In this document: positions 24,564 to 33,397 of the stretch, in pieces | How the letters are laid out: every line of letters begins with the position of its first letter | Numbering within the stretch: the stretch's first letter is position 1 | Assembly (NCBI GenBank): GCA_900542045.1 | Contig: UQMI01000039.1 | Location: 1 to 33,491 of the forward strand | Length of the DNA stretch: 33,491 nucleotides | Reading direction: 5' to 3' | Source of the DNA: an uncultured Blautia sp. | GTDB taxonomy: Bacteria; Bacillota; Clostridia; Lachnospirales; Lachnospiraceae | Notes under the pieces: model-generated | What the model saw: only the letters and a program-made list of their open reading frames with translations | Databases searched by the model: none | Told to the model about the DNA's origin: nothing | Translations under genes and position numbers: made by a program

Positions 24564-25301
24564 ATGAGTTTAAAAGCAGCAGTTCATTATCATCCGATGC
24601 AGATGATTTCAAGACTTCCCGGTATGGTATGGGGCCGGCCCCGGGAGGTATATTACATAGGAGGGACGGATGTCCTTCCGGCACCGCTGGCTCCGGAAAA
24701 AGAGGCGGTTATGATCGAGCGCCTGGGGAGCAGCCAGCCTCAGGAAGCCAGGACGCTGCTCATAGAGCATAATCTCAGACTGGTGGTCTATATCGCCAGG
24801 AAATTTGACAATACAGGAGTCGGAGTGGAAGATCTGATATCCATTGGTACGATTGGACTGATCAAGGCCATCAATACGTTCAATCCGGTGAAAAAGATCA
24901 AACTTGCCACCTATGCTTCCCGGTGTATCGAAAATGAGATCCTGATGTATCTGCGGCGGAACAATAAGACAAAAATGGAGGTATCTATTGATGAGCCTTT
25001 AAATGTGGACTGGGATGGAAATGAGCTGCTTCTTTCCGATATCCTGGGGACCGATGAGGATGTGATCTACCGGGGGATCGAACATGAAGTGGAGCGCAGT
25101 CTGCTGGTGAAAGCCATCAGCAAACTGTCTGCCAGAGAGCAGACCATTATTCAGCTTCGTTTTGGCCTGAGTACTCCGGATGGGAAAGAAAAAACCCAGA
25201 AGGAAGTGGCGGATCTTCTTGGCATATCCCAGTCGTATATTTCCCGCCTGGAAAAGCGCATTATGAAAAGATTGAAAAAAGAGATGGTAAAGTATGAATA
25301 A
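24564..25301 (+). CDS. sigE: sporulation sigma factor SigE (pro-sigma-E)
   Basis: Mother-cell sigma factor of early sporulation. 245 residues; AGGAGGGG precedes ATG 24564. The propeptide (about 1-29) ends at the conserved EVYYIGG, the region cut by SpoIIGA; its own sequence differs from the Bacillus one. Region 2 contains [34 protein letters not shown] and [18 protein letters not shown]. Region 4 contains [15 protein letters not shown] and the [25 protein letters not shown]. It is co-directional with spoIIGA, as in other spore formers, but not followed by sigG on the same strand here. Confidence 0.96.
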   Translation: MSLKAAVHYHPMQMISRLPGMVWGRPREVYYIGGTDVLPAPLAPEKEAVMIERLGSSQPQEARTLLIEHNLRLVVYIARKFDNTGVGVEDLISIGTIGLIKAINTFNPVKKIKLATYASRCIENEILMYLRRNNKTKMEVSIDEPLNVDWDGNELLLSDILGTDEDVIYRGIEHEVERSLLVKAISKLSAREQTIIQLRFGLSTPDGKEKTQKEVADLLGISQSYISRLEKRIMKRLKKEMVKYE

Positions 25302-25344
25302 TACTTGAAATAATAAAAATGAAGATATAAATTCGGAAAATAGA

Positions 25345-25373
25345 TTTATATATAATGAAAATTATGATATAAT
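25345..25373 (+). promoter_or_regulatory. extended -10 promoter for the phosphotransferase gene
   Basis: TATAAT (25368-25373) is preceded by TG at the extended -10 position (TGATATAAT). A weak -35 TTTATA (25345-25350) lies 17 bp upstream. The stretch 25302-25400 is very A/T-rich. Confidence 0.6.
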
Positions 25374-25436
25374 AACTTTTATAAAAAACCATTCTACAGG
25401 AAGATGAGACGGTTTTATTGGGGGAAGGAGGAACAT

Positions 25437-26909
25437 ATGATAAAGAAATTCAAAGCCCAGGAGATACCGCCCAAAGATGAGGTGGAGCGGCGTCTGGAGG
25501 CGGCCAGAGCGCGTATCTTCGCGCAGCAGATGCAGCTGAAGGAGCATAAGCTGCCGGTTCTGGTGCTCTTTGAAGGGTGGGGTGCGTCCGGAAAAGGAAG
25601 CACTATTGGAAAGGTGATCCGAAATATTGATCCGCGTTTTTTTAAAGTGGCTACCCTGTCAGAACCTACCGAAGAGGAAAAGCGGAGACCCTTTCTCTAT
25701 CGATACTTTATTCAGATTCCGGAAGCGGGTAAATTTACCTTCCTGGATTCTGGATGGATGGAACAGGTGACCAGAGAAGTACTTCGGGGGGACATCGACG
25801 AGAATGGTTATGCACAGCGTATTGACAGTGTCCGCCGATTTGAACGGCAGCTTACGGATAACGGCTATCTGGTCCTGAAATTCTTTTTTCAGATTGGGCA
25901 GAAGGAGCAGAAAAAGCGTCTGCAAAAGCTGATAGAAGAGGAAGATACGGCCTGGAGAGTCAATAAAGAAGATCTGTGGCAGAATGAGCACTACAAAAAA
26001 TGTGAGATGGTATATGACCGTTATCTGCGGGATACCCATACGGCCAATGCTCCATGGTATGTTATCGATGCGAGAGAAAAAAAGTGGGTACAGGTACAGG
26101 TATTGGAGGCTATGGTCCAGGGAATTGAAGTGGCTCTGCAGAACAGCAGTCATTCGTCTCCTATTCTGCAGAACCTGTTTCCGCTGAAGAAAATGCCGAA
26201 GCTCTCAGAAGTAGAGCTGGACGGAAAGGTGATCGAAGAAGAAACATATAAAAAAGAACTGGATCATCTGCAAAAAAAGCTGGGTGAACTGCATAACCGG
26301 GTGTATCGGAAAAAAGTGCCAGTAGTAATCCTGTATGAAGGCTGGGATGCAGCAGGGAAAGGCGGCAATATCAAACGCATCACAGGGGCTCTGGATCCAA
26401 GGGGATTTGAAGTGCAGCCCATTGCCAGTCCGGAACCTCATGAAAAGGCCAGACATTATCTGTGGCGGTTCTGGACACGGCTGCCAAAGACCGGGCATAT
26501 TACCATATTTGACCGGACCTGGTACGGCCGGGTGATGGTAGAAAGACTGGAAGGCTTCTGCAGTGAAAATGACTGGCAGAGAGCCTACAATGAAATGAAT
26601 GAATTTGAGAAAGAACTGGATGACTGGGGAGCAGTGATCATTAAATTCTGGGTGCATATTGATAAGGATACACAGCTGGCCAGGTTCCAGGAAAGAGAGC
26701 GGACGCCGGAGAAACGGTGGAAAATCACAGAAGAAGACTGGAGGAACAGAGACAAATGGGACGCCTATGAAATGGCAGTGGATGAAATGCTCCAGAAGAC
26801 CAGCACCACCTATGCACCCTGGCACATCCTGGAGTCGGTGGACAAAAAATATGCCAGGATCAAGGCACTGAAAATTGTGATCGAAGCACTGGAAAAAGCA
26901 TTAGAATAA
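25437..26909 (+). CDS. pap: two-domain PPK2-type polyphosphate:AMP phosphotransferase
   Basis: Transfers phosphate from polyphosphate to a nucleotide, usually AMP to ADP in two-domain PPK2 proteins. 490 residues; ATG 25437 follows AAGGAGG, six nt away. Two fused PPK2 domains are visible. The N-terminal one (about 40-260) has Walker A GWGASGKGS but a weakened second motif, LDSGWMEQ. The C-terminal one (about 290-485) has intact GWDAAGKGG near 301-309 and FDRTWYGRV near 360. The C-terminal domain is therefore the likely active site, as known for this class. It lies between sigE and the inverted sigG, an unusual position. Confidence 0.92.
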   Translation: MIKKFKAQEIPPKDEVERRLEAARARIFAQQMQLKEHKLPVLVLFEGWGASGKGSTIGKVIRNIDPRFFKVATLSEPTEEEKRRPFLYRYFIQIPEAGKFTFLDSGWMEQVTREVLRGDIDENGYAQRIDSVRRFERQLTDNGYLVLKFFFQIGQKEQKKRLQKLIEEEDTAWRVNKEDLWQNEHYKKCEMVYDRYLRDTHTANAPWYVIDAREKKWVQVQVLEAMVQGIEVALQNSSHSSPILQNLFPLKKMPKLSEVELDGKVIEEETYKKELDHLQKKLGELHNRVYRKKVPVVILYEGWDAAGKGGNIKRITGALDPRGFEVQPIASPEPHEKARHYLWRFWTRLPKTGHITIFDRTWYGRVMVERLEGFCSENDWQRAYNEMNEFEKELDDWGAVIIKFWVHIDKDTQLARFQERERTPEKRWKITEEDWRNRDKWDAYEMAVDEMLQKTSTTYAPWHILESVDKKYARIKALKIVIEALEKALE

Positions 26910-26918
26910 ATCAGCGTG

Positions 26919-26948
26919 GCAGGCCTCATGAACAGGGGCCTGCTTTTT
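26919..26948. terminator. terminator after the phosphotransferase gene
   Basis: GCAGGCC (26919-26925) pairs with GGCCTGC (26937-26943), followed by five T's (26944-26948). It ends the rightward gene exactly where the convergent sigG ends. The minus side lacks a matching T run. Confidence 0.8.
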
Positions 26949-27727
26949 CAGGAGCGGAGATAGACGCGCATGGCGGTCAGAGCATTTTTCTCCAGACGGC
27001 TGACCTGTGCCTGTGAGATGCCAATTTCCCGTGCGACTTCCATCTGGGTTTTACCCTCGTAGAAACGAAGCTCAATGATATGTTTTTCCCGCTCGTTCAG
27101 ACGGTTCATAGCCTGCCGCAGAGACAGGTCCTCGATCCAGCGGTCTTCTTTGTTCTTTTTATCGCTGATCTGATCCATGACATACAGAGTGTCTCCGCCT
27201 TCGGTGTAAACCGGTTCATAAAGACTGACCGGACTCTGGATGGCATCCAGGGCATAAACGATCATTTCTTTTTCGATGCCGATCTCTTTGGAAATTTCCA
27301 TTACGGTGGGTTCCTTGGAATGCTCACGGATATACTGTTCTTTGGCATAGATTGCCTTGTAGGCTATATCCCGGAGAGAACGGCTGACCCGGATGGAATT
27401 ATTGTCCCGCAGGTAACGGCGTATCTCACCGATGATCATGGGAACGGCATAAGTAGAAAATTTTACGTCCAGGGTAGTATCAAAATTGTCAATGGCTTTG
27501 ATCAGGCCGATGCAGCCGATCTGAAACAGATCATCCGGATTTTCGTTGCTTCCGGAGAAACGTTTGATCACGCTGAGTACCAGCCTTAAATTGCCTTTGA
27601 TGTACAGCTCTCTGGCATCCGGATCTCCTTCTTTGATCCTTCGGAACAGCTCCGTCTTTTCTTCATTGCTGAGTATGGGAAGTTTTGCCGTGTTTACTCC
27701 GCATATTTCAACCTTGTTCAGTGCCAT
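26948..27727 (-). CDS. sigG: forespore sigma factor SigG
   Basis: Late forespore sigma factor. 259 residues; CAGGAGG precedes ATG at 27727. The N-terminus NKVEICGVNTAKLPILSNEE is the SigG hallmark that separates it from SigF. Region 2 contains GNLRLVLSVIKRF, DDLFQIGCIGLIKAIDNF and FSTYAVPMIIGEIRRYLRDN. Region 3 contains IAYKAIYAKEQYI, and region 4 ends with TQMEVAREIGISQAQVSRLEKNAL. The gene is on the opposite strand to spoIIGA-sigE and separated from them by the PPK2 gene, so it cannot be read from the spoIIG promoter. I could not define its sigma-F/G-type promoter in 27728-27860 with confidence. Confidence 0.96.
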   Translation of the reverse strand: MALNKVEICGVNTAKLPILSNEEKTELFRRIKEGDPDARELYIKGNLRLVLSVIKRFSGSNENPDDLFQIGCIGLIKAIDNFDTTLDVKFSTYAVPMIIGEIRRYLRDNNSIRVSRSLRDIAYKAIYAKEQYIREHSKEPTVMEISKEIGIEKEMIVYALDAIQSPVSLYEPVYTEGGDTLYVMDQISDKKNKEDRWIEDLSLRQAMNRLNEREKHIIELRFYEGKTQMEVAREIGISQAQVSRLEKNALTAMRVYLRS

Positions 27728-27867
27728 CCTTCTAATCCTCCTGTAAACGTACTTGCAGCCTGGAGTAAAATTTCCCTGCTGCAGTGAAGAACCATATTCA
27801 AATGATTCTCACTTCCAAATGGAAATATACGATTTCAGGAAAAATATAAAAAATATCAGCCCTTGAC

Positions 27868-27916
27868 AAAAAAGAAACTGCATATCCGGGGGAATATCCC
27901 GAACAGCAGTTTTTTT
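27868..27916. terminator. bidirectional terminator downstream of the PrpR-like gene
   Basis: AAACTGC (27875-27881) pairs with GCAGTTT (27906-27912) and the flanking A run (27868-27873) with the T run (27910-27916). It can end the leftward regulator gene at 27953 and insulate sigG. Confidence 0.8.
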
Positions 27917-27952
27917 GTTTGCGAAAAAGCAGAAGTTCTGTTTACCGGATGG

Positions 27953-29773
27953 CTATGTTTTTTTGGGACGTTCTGTTTCCTCATGAGATTTCAGAATCCG
28001 CCACAGAGTGCTGCGGCTGATTCCCAGACGCTTGGCTGTCCGCTCCCGGTTCATGTTCTCTTCCTGAAGAACAATGCGGATAATGTCATAGTTGATGTCG
28101 TCCAGAGTGCGGTTTAAGTCAAACATGAGGGCTGCTGTATTCTCCCAGGTTTCCGGAAAACTCAGGGATTCGTCCTTCAGGAGATGCAAGGTTGTATTTT
28201 TGGTGATATAGGAGTCACGGGTGACAACCATGAGCTCTTTGAGTACGCGCTGGAGCTGATTCAGATTCTGAGGCCAGGCAAAGTTCTTCATCAGTTCCAG
28301 GGCATCCGGTTCAAAGCCAATGATCTGTTTTCCCATTTCCAGGTTCATCTGATTCAGATAAAGGGTCAGTATACTGGGGATATCCTTTTGCCGTTCCCGC
28401 AGCGGCGGAAGGTGGAGCATCAGGCACTGCATCTGATTCAGCAGGTAGCTGCACAGGATGGACTGGCTGGAAGGCGATTCCTTTTTCTCAATATAAGAAA
28501 ACAGAAGATGGTTAGATTTGGAAAGTTCGCTCTGTTCCAGATAGGAGATCAGCTTTTCCACCTGAGACATGTTCAGGTAATTGATATTTTTAAAATAAAT
28601 CGTGGCATTTACGGAGTGAAAGGGGGAATTGGGGCTGGTAAACAGCAGTGACCAGCGGCGGTCACCCAGCAGTTCGCAGTTTATCGTATAAAAAGGATGA
28701 TTCTGGAGAGAACTGTTTTTGTAGATCAGGGCGGCGGCCTTGTCTTTGCCGGTGCCAATTTCTCCCAGGATCAGAGTGGGAAACAGGGAGTGGCTGTATG
28801 CGTCAATGGTATCCCGGATACTTCCGATATAATTGGCGCTGTTGTAGCTGAAGCTGAAGTCATCAAAGTTTTCCTCCTGCTTGTTGTAAATCGAAATGCT
28901 CTTATCCTGATCTGGATACGGAAAATCCTTCTGATTGATGGAAATAACCGTATACTGCTGATCTTCCATGAAAATGTGGCGGTTCTGAATGGAAAATGCC
29001 ATGGATCCGGTGCGTTTTTCGATGATCTGTCCCGGCTCTTTTAAAAAGGAAGGCAAGTAAGGCTCCACCATATGATAAAGGCGGTTTTGTGTTTCCGGTC
29101 TGGCGATACTGGAAAAGCATAAATTTCCTTCGGGGTCGTAAATCAGGAGATTATCTTCCAGATCAGCAAGAATCGAGCGGAAAATCTCTTTTTGCCTGAA
29201 ATAGTAAATAGAAGAGGAAATCAGTGTCCTGGCATTTTCAATGGCAAGTTCCACGCTTTCTGTCCAGGAGGAAATGAGAATGGAATTCATTCCCAGCTGG
29301 CTGGCAGTGGTGGTGCCGATGGTGTCGCAGATAACCAGTTCATAGCCTTTCTGCCGCAGAGCGGCAATCTGGCCGGGGATATCTTCCATTTCGTGAAATG
29401 TGACGATTTCTGTATCCAGCTGCAGAAGATCGCAGAGGATTCTGGCACAGTTGGTAATACTTGGGTAGCCGGCGATGGCAAAATCCTCGGAATAATTTTC
29501 GGCCATTTTGATGGAACGGATGATATCGTATACAGATACGGGAATATCAATAACGGGCAGATCCACCGCCTTTCGAATGAGTTCGGCGGTACCGCCCCGG
29601 GAAATGATCACATCAAAATGATGCGCCATCATGGACTTGGCGATGAGCGCGCCGTCTTTCATGTCACCGATTTTCACAGTGGCATCAATATCTTTAGTTT
29701 GCTGCACTACCTGGTTGATGGGTTCCACCAGTCCGGGATAGGGCGCTATGAATAAAATTTTCAGCTTTTTCAA
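27953..29773 (-). CDS. PrpR-like transcriptional regulator with AAA+ domain lacking GAFTGA
   Basis: 606 residues from a TTG start at 29773, chosen because AGGGAGG lies 8 nt upstream; an open frame continues to 29857 without a ribosome site. Residues 1-170 are a PrpR N-terminal sensor domain (IISRGGTAELIRK, IAGYPSI, VICDTIGTTTASQLG). A PAS-like segment lies near 195-290. The AAA+ domain (about 315-520) has Walker A GEIGTGKD (337-344), but Walker B is degenerate (TIYFKNI in place of TLFLDEI) and the GAFTGA loop that contacts sigma-54 is missing. LPPLRERQKDI (455-465) is kept. A Fis-type HTH ends the protein (RTAKRLGISRSTLWRIL, near 578-594). It probably controls the divergent sugar-acid operon through sigma-A polymerase. 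Confidence 0.9.
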   Translation of the reverse strand: MKKLKILFIAPYPGLVEPINQVVQQTKDIDATVKIGDMKDGALIAKSMMAHHFDVIISRGGTAELIRKAVDLPVIDIPVSVYDIIRSIKMAENYSEDFAIAGYPSITNCARILCDLLQLDTEIVTFHEMEDIPGQIAALRQKGYELVICDTIGTTTASQLGMNSILISSWTESVELAIENARTLISSSIYYFRQKEIFRSILADLEDNLLIYDPEGNLCFSSIARPETQNRLYHMVEPYLPSFLKEPGQIIEKRTGSMAFSIQNRHIFMEDQQYTVISINQKDFPYPDQDKSISIYNKQEENFDDFSFSYNSANYIGSIRDTIDAYSHSLFPTLILGEIGTGKDKAAALIYKNSSLQNHPFYTINCELLGDRRWSLLFTSPNSPFHSVNATIYFKNINYLNMSQVEKLISYLEQSELSKSNHLLFSYIEKKESPSSQSILCSYLLNQMQCLMLHLPPLRERQKDIPSILTLYLNQMNLEMGKQIIGFEPDALELMKNFAWPQNLNQLQRVLKELMVVTRDSYITKNTTLHLLKDESLSFPETWENTAALMFDLNRTLDDINYDIIRIVLQEENMNRERTAKRLGISRSTLWRILKSHEETERPKKT

Positions 29774-29859
29774 ACAGGTAAGCCTCCCTTTGGCATAAAT
29801 TAAAATGGTCCTGTGATCCTTGCGCGAATGGATTCTGACCTGGCAGACCTTATACAACT

Positions 29860-29888
29860 ATTATAAGGAAGAAACAGAGAAATTTCAA
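29860..29888 (-). promoter_or_regulatory. promoter of the PrpR-like regulator gene
   Basis: On the minus strand, TTGAAA (29888-29883), a 17-bp spacer and a perfect TATAAT (29865-29860). The leader to the TTG start is about 80 nt. Confidence 0.75.
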
Positions 29889-29942
29889 TAATAAAACGTC
29901 ACAAATTGTTTCAAATTTATACAAAAAGATGATTAAACCTAG

Positions 29943-29971
29943 TTGATTAATGGAAAAAGAAAGGATATAAT
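29943..29971 (+). promoter_or_regulatory. sigma-A promoter of the sugar-acid operon
   Basis: TTGATT (29943-29948), 17 bp, then a perfect TATAAT (29966-29971). No -24/-12 sigma-54 promoter was found in the gap. Two inverted copies of GTTTCAA/TTGAAAC (29908-29914 and 30010-30016) flank it and are candidate regulator half-sites. Confidence 0.7.
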
Positions 29972-30033
29972 AAAAAACTGTAAAGAAAATGCGAAAAAGA
30001 TGTTTAAAATTGAAACATTCGGGAGGTAAAAAA

Positions 30034-31065
30034 ATGAACAGACCAATCTTAGGAATCACAATGGGAGATCCGGCAAGTATTGGACCGGAGATTTCGGTAA
30101 AGGCACTGGCAAATGCGGAGCTTTATGAAAAATGCCGGCCCATTGTCATCGGGGATGCCAAAGTGATGGAAAATGCCGTGAAAATTGTGGGCATGGAAGG
30201 AAAAGTAAAAATCCACAGTGTGAAAAATGTGGAGGATGCTTTGTACGAAGCGGGTACCATTGATGTCTATGATCTGGATCTGGTGGACATGGATCAGCTG
30301 GAGTTTGGAAAAGTTTCCAAAATGGGCGGCGAGACAGCTTTTCAGTGTGTAAAAACAGTGATCGAGCTGGCAATGGCAGGAAAAGTAGATGCGACTGTGA
30401 CCAATGCTCTGAACAAGGAAGCCATCAATCTGGCCGGTCATCATTACTCCGGGCATACGGAGATTTATGCGGATTTCACGGGAACAGATAAGTATACAAT
30501 GCTTCTGGCTCATGAAAATCTGCGGGTTGTTCATGTTTCTACCCATGTATCTCTGCGGGAGGCCTGCGACCGGGTAAAGAAGCAGAGAGTATTGGATGTG
30601 ATCCGTATCGCAAACGATGCCTGCAAGGCTCTGGGCATTAAGGAGCCGAAAGTAGGTGTAGCCGGGCTGAATCCTCACTGTGGTGAGAACGGACTGTTCG
30701 GAAGAGAGGAGATCGAAGAAATCACACCGGCTGTGGAAGCTGCCAAAGCAGAAGGAATCAATGTGACGGGACCTGTAGCTCCGGATACGATCTTCTCCAA
30801 AGCAAGAGGCGGATGGTTTGATATTGTTGTGGCCATGTACCATGATCAGGGCCATATCCCGCTGAAAGTGGTTGGATTTGTATACAATGACGAGTTGAAA
30901 GAATGGAATGCCGTAGCCGGAGTCAACATTACTCTGGGTCTGCCGATTATCCGCACATCTGTAGATCACGGAACTGCTTTTGGTCATGCAGGAAAGGGCA
31001 ATGCCAATGAGCTGAGTCTGATCAATGCCATTGATTATGCCATTACGCTGGCAAACAACAGATAA
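30034..31065 (+). CDS. pdxA2: PdxA-family 4-phosphate dehydrogenase (PdxA2-like)
   Basis: NAD-dependent oxidation and decarboxylation of a 4-phosphorylated hydroxy acid. 343 residues; ATG 30034 follows GGGAGGT. PdxA hallmarks are present: ITMGDPASIGPEI at the start, metal His in GHHYSGHTE, NPHCGENG, and YHDQGHIPLK. The family includes pyridoxine-pathway PdxA and the catabolic PdxA2 that acts on D-threonate or D-erythronate 4-phosphate. Linkage to a DUF1537 kinase and a KdgT permease favours the catabolic role; the symbol is inferred from context. The next gene follows after 110 bp containing a small hairpin. Confidence 0.9.
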   Translation: MNRPILGITMGDPASIGPEISVKALANAELYEKCRPIVIGDAKVMENAVKIVGMEGKVKIHSVKNVEDALYEAGTIDVYDLDLVDMDQLEFGKVSKMGGETAFQCVKTVIELAMAGKVDATVTNALNKEAINLAGHHYSGHTEIYADFTGTDKYTMLLAHENLRVVHVSTHVSLREACDRVKKQRVLDVIRIANDACKALGIKEPKVGVAGLNPHCGENGLFGREEIEEITPAVEAAKAEGINVTGPVAPDTIFSKARGGWFDIVVAMYHDQGHIPLKVVGFVYNDELKEWNAVAGVNITLGLPIIRTSVDHGTAFGHAGKGNANELSLINAIDYAITLANNR

Positions 31066-31095
31066 ACAGAAGACCGGATCATTCTGCATAGTATG

Positions 31096-31124
31096 AGCCG
31101 CGGAATTCTCAGGCATCTGCGGCT
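31096..31124 (+). promoter_or_regulatory. small intercistronic hairpin
   Basis: AGCCGC (31096-31101) pairs with GCGGCT (31119-31124), followed by TTCT only. It is too weak for efficient termination, and may instead set relative mRNA levels between pdxA2 and kdgT. Confidence 0.4.
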
Positions 31125-31176
31125 TTCTATGAAATAAAAACGAGGGGCGAGACGCTTCACGAAAGGAGAGGGAAAC

Positions 31177-32118
31177 ATGAAAATTTTAAAAAACGTACAG
31201 AAAGTACCGGGAGGCTTGATGGTTGTGCCTTTGCTGATCGGTGCCACACTGAACACATTATGCCCGAGCGCGCTGGAGATCGGAGGGTTTACCACAGCAC
31301 TGTTTAAAGACAGCTCCACAGCGCTGATCGCATTGTTCTGTCTGTGTAACGCGGCACAGATCAATGTAAAACAGGCTGGTTCCACACTGGGAAAAGGTGT
31401 TGCGCTGACTGCTGTTAAATTTGCGATCGGTGCCATCATCGGAATTGTTGTAGGCAAGGTGTTTGGTACGGCAGGTATTCTGGGACTGACTCCTCTGGCA
31501 ATCGTTGCATCACTGACCAACTCCAACGGCGGTCTGTATGCAGCTCTGGCCGGCCAGTACGGTGATGCTTCTGACGTAGGCGCGATTTCCATTCTGTCTT
31601 TAAATGACGGACCGTTCTTTACCATGGTGGCTCTGGGCGCTGCCGGAATCGCAAACATTCCGTTTATGTCTCTGGTAGCTTGTATTGTACCTATCGCTCT
31701 GGGCTTCATTTTAGGAAACCTGGATGAAGATCTGAGAGAACTGCTTGGCAAGGGTACTGTTCTTCCGATTCCGTTTTTTGCATTTTCACTGGGAACTGGC
31801 CTGAACTGGACACAGATCGTAGAAGCCGGCCTTCCGGGAATCGTATTAGGCGTTGCATGTACACTGCTGACAGGTATCGGCGGATATATTACATTTAAGA
31901 TCATGCGTACGAAAAATCCGGCTGTTGGTGCAGCTGTTGGTACGACTGCCGGCAACGCGGTAGGTACACCGGAGGCACTGGCACTGGCAGATCCCAGCCT
32001 GTCTGGAGTTGTGGCTGTTTCTACAGTTCAGATCGCTGCTGCGATTATCGTAACAGCAATCTGTTGTCCGCTTTTGGTAAGCTTTTTGGATAAAAAAGAA
32101 AAAGCAAAAGCAGCGTAA
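31177..32118 (+). CDS. KdgT-family sugar-acid permease
   Basis: Cytoplasmic-membrane transporter of 313 residues; AAAGGAGAGG precedes ATG 31177. About ten hydrophobic segments are visible. Family motifs include VPGGLMVVPLLIGATLNT at the start, SNGGLYAALAGQYGD near 110-125, LNDGPFFTMVALG near 140-152, and a closing GTTAGNAVGTPEALA near 255-270. KdgT imports 2-keto-3-deoxygluconate with protons, but homologues in this gene context probably carry another aldonic or four-carbon acid. It sits between pdxA2 and the DUF1537 kinase. Confidence 0.9.
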   Translation: MKILKNVQKVPGGLMVVPLLIGATLNTLCPSALEIGGFTTALFKDSSTALIALFCLCNAAQINVKQAGSTLGKGVALTAVKFAIGAIIGIVVGKVFGTAGILGLTPLAIVASLTNSNGGLYAALAGQYGDASDVGAISILSLNDGPFFTMVALGAAGIANIPFMSLVACIVPIALGFILGNLDEDLRELLGKGTVLPIPFFAFSLGTGLNWTQIVEAGLPGIVLGVACTLLTGIGGYITFKIMRTKNPAVGAAVGTTAGNAVGTPEALALADPSLSGVVAVSTVQIAAAIIVTAICCPLLVSFLDKKEKAKAA

Positions 32119-32147
32119 AAGAAAATACATATTTGAAGGTGATGCTC

Positions 32148-33365
32148 ATGAACAGAAATTTAATTGTTGCGGATGATTTTACAGGCGCCAACGATACTGG
32201 CGTGCAGTTGAAAAGACGAGGATTTCCCACCCGCGTGGTATTCCAGTACGGAGAGCAGTCTCCGGACGATTCCTGTGTGATCGACACAGAGAGCCGTGGA
32301 CTGGAAGAACAGGAAGCCTATAAGAAAGTGTCAGAAGATGTTTCAAAAGTAAATTTTGCGGATTACAAATATGTGATCAAAAAAGTAGATTCCACGCTGA
32401 GGGGAAATGTGGCGGCGGAGATCAAGGCCCTGGATGAGGCATATCAAAGCGAGCTGGTTCTGTTCATGCCGGCATTGCCGGATCTGGCCAGGACCACGGT
32501 GGACGGAGTGCACCGCTTAAACGGAACACCAATTACGGAGACAGAATTGGCCAGAGACCCGAAAAAACCGGTAAAAGAAGATCATATCGGAAAAATTCTG
32601 GAAAGCGTATATCAGGAACCGGTAACTCTGGTGACGCTGGAAACGATCCGGACCGGAACGGTAGATCTGACCGGCGGAAGATTATTTGCCTGCGATGCGG
32701 AGACCAACAAAGATATGCAGACAGTACTGCAGGCAGCAAAAGCATTGAATAAGAAGATCCTTTATGTGGGAACGGCTGCTATGGCAGACAATCTGTTTGA
32801 GATCGATATGCCGGTGAAACCGTCCATGGCTCTGGTAGCCAGCTTAAGCTCTGTGACTGCCGGACAGGTGAAGTATGCGGAAAACGCAGGAGCCAGACTG
32901 GTGCAGGTACCTGTCTATGAGATCCTGGAGGGCAAAGATCCGAAGGAATATGTGGATGAGGCCGTAAAACTTCTCAGAGAAGGAAACGATACCATTGTAT
33001 TGTCTTCGGCTTCTTATGACAGAGCGGAATACGACAAGACACTGGAACACAGCGAAAAATTAGGCATGACAGGCCCGGAAGTGAGCCTGAGAACACAGAA
33101 TATCATGGGTGAGATTGCCAGAAGTATTTTGCAGCAGGTGTCAGTATCTGGGGTATTTCTCACAGGCGGCGATACTGCCATTGGACTGTTTGACAAAGTG
33201 AAAGCCCAGGGATCCCGGATCATGGGAGAAGTAGCCATTGGAATTCCCATTATGAGCCTGGTAGGCGGCGAACAGGAAGGACTTCCTGTTATCACAAAGG
33301 CCGGCGCTTTTGGTAAAGAAGACGCCATCAGCTATGGCCTTCGGAAATTGAAAGAAGCATTATAA
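32148..33365 (+). CDS. DUF1537 four-carbon acid sugar kinase
   Basis: Phosphorylates a four-carbon sugar acid such as D-threonate or D-erythronate at the 4-position with ATP. 405 residues. ATG 32148 is chosen because GAAGGTG lies six nt upstream; ATG 32142 would overlap it. The N-terminal domain opens with IVADDFTGANDTGVQ and contains KKVDSTLRGN (about 76-85). The C-terminal nucleotide domain contains GVFLTGGDTAIGL and GIPIMSLVGGEQEGLPVITKAGAFG. DUF1537 kinases are known to feed PdxA2, and here both are in one operon. The exact acid is unproven. Confidence 0.92.
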   Translation: MNRNLIVADDFTGANDTGVQLKRRGFPTRVVFQYGEQSPDDSCVIDTESRGLEEQEAYKKVSEDVSKVNFADYKYVIKKVDSTLRGNVAAEIKALDEAYQSELVLFMPALPDLARTTVDGVHRLNGTPITETELARDPKKPVKEDHIGKILESVYQEPVTLVTLETIRTGTVDLTGGRLFACDAETNKDMQTVLQAAKALNKKILYVGTAAMADNLFEIDMPVKPSMALVASLSSVTAGQVKYAENAGARLVQVPVYEILEGKDPKEYVDEAVKLLREGNDTIVLSSASYDRAEYDKTLEHSEKLGMTGPEVSLRTQNIMGEIARSILQQVSVSGVFLTGGDTAIGLFDKVKAQGSRIMGEVAIGIPIMSLVGGEQEGLPVITKAGAFGKEDAISYGLRKLKEAL

Positions 33366-33397
33366 GATAGAATTGTGTAATGTAAGGAGGAGAAAAA

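Noticed and set aside
25437..26909. Two separate genes for the two PPK2 domains
   Set aside because: The reading frame is continuous through the linker, and two-domain PPK2 proteins of about 490-500 residues are a known class.
29192..29755. Plus-strand open frame of 187 codons opposite the PrpR-like gene
   Set aside because: The minus-strand gene has clear domains over this region; the plus-strand peptide does not resemble any family I know.
29774..30033. Sigma-54 (-24/-12) promoter for the sugar-acid operon
   Set aside because: No GG-N10-GC element with suitable context was found, and a good sigma-A promoter is present.
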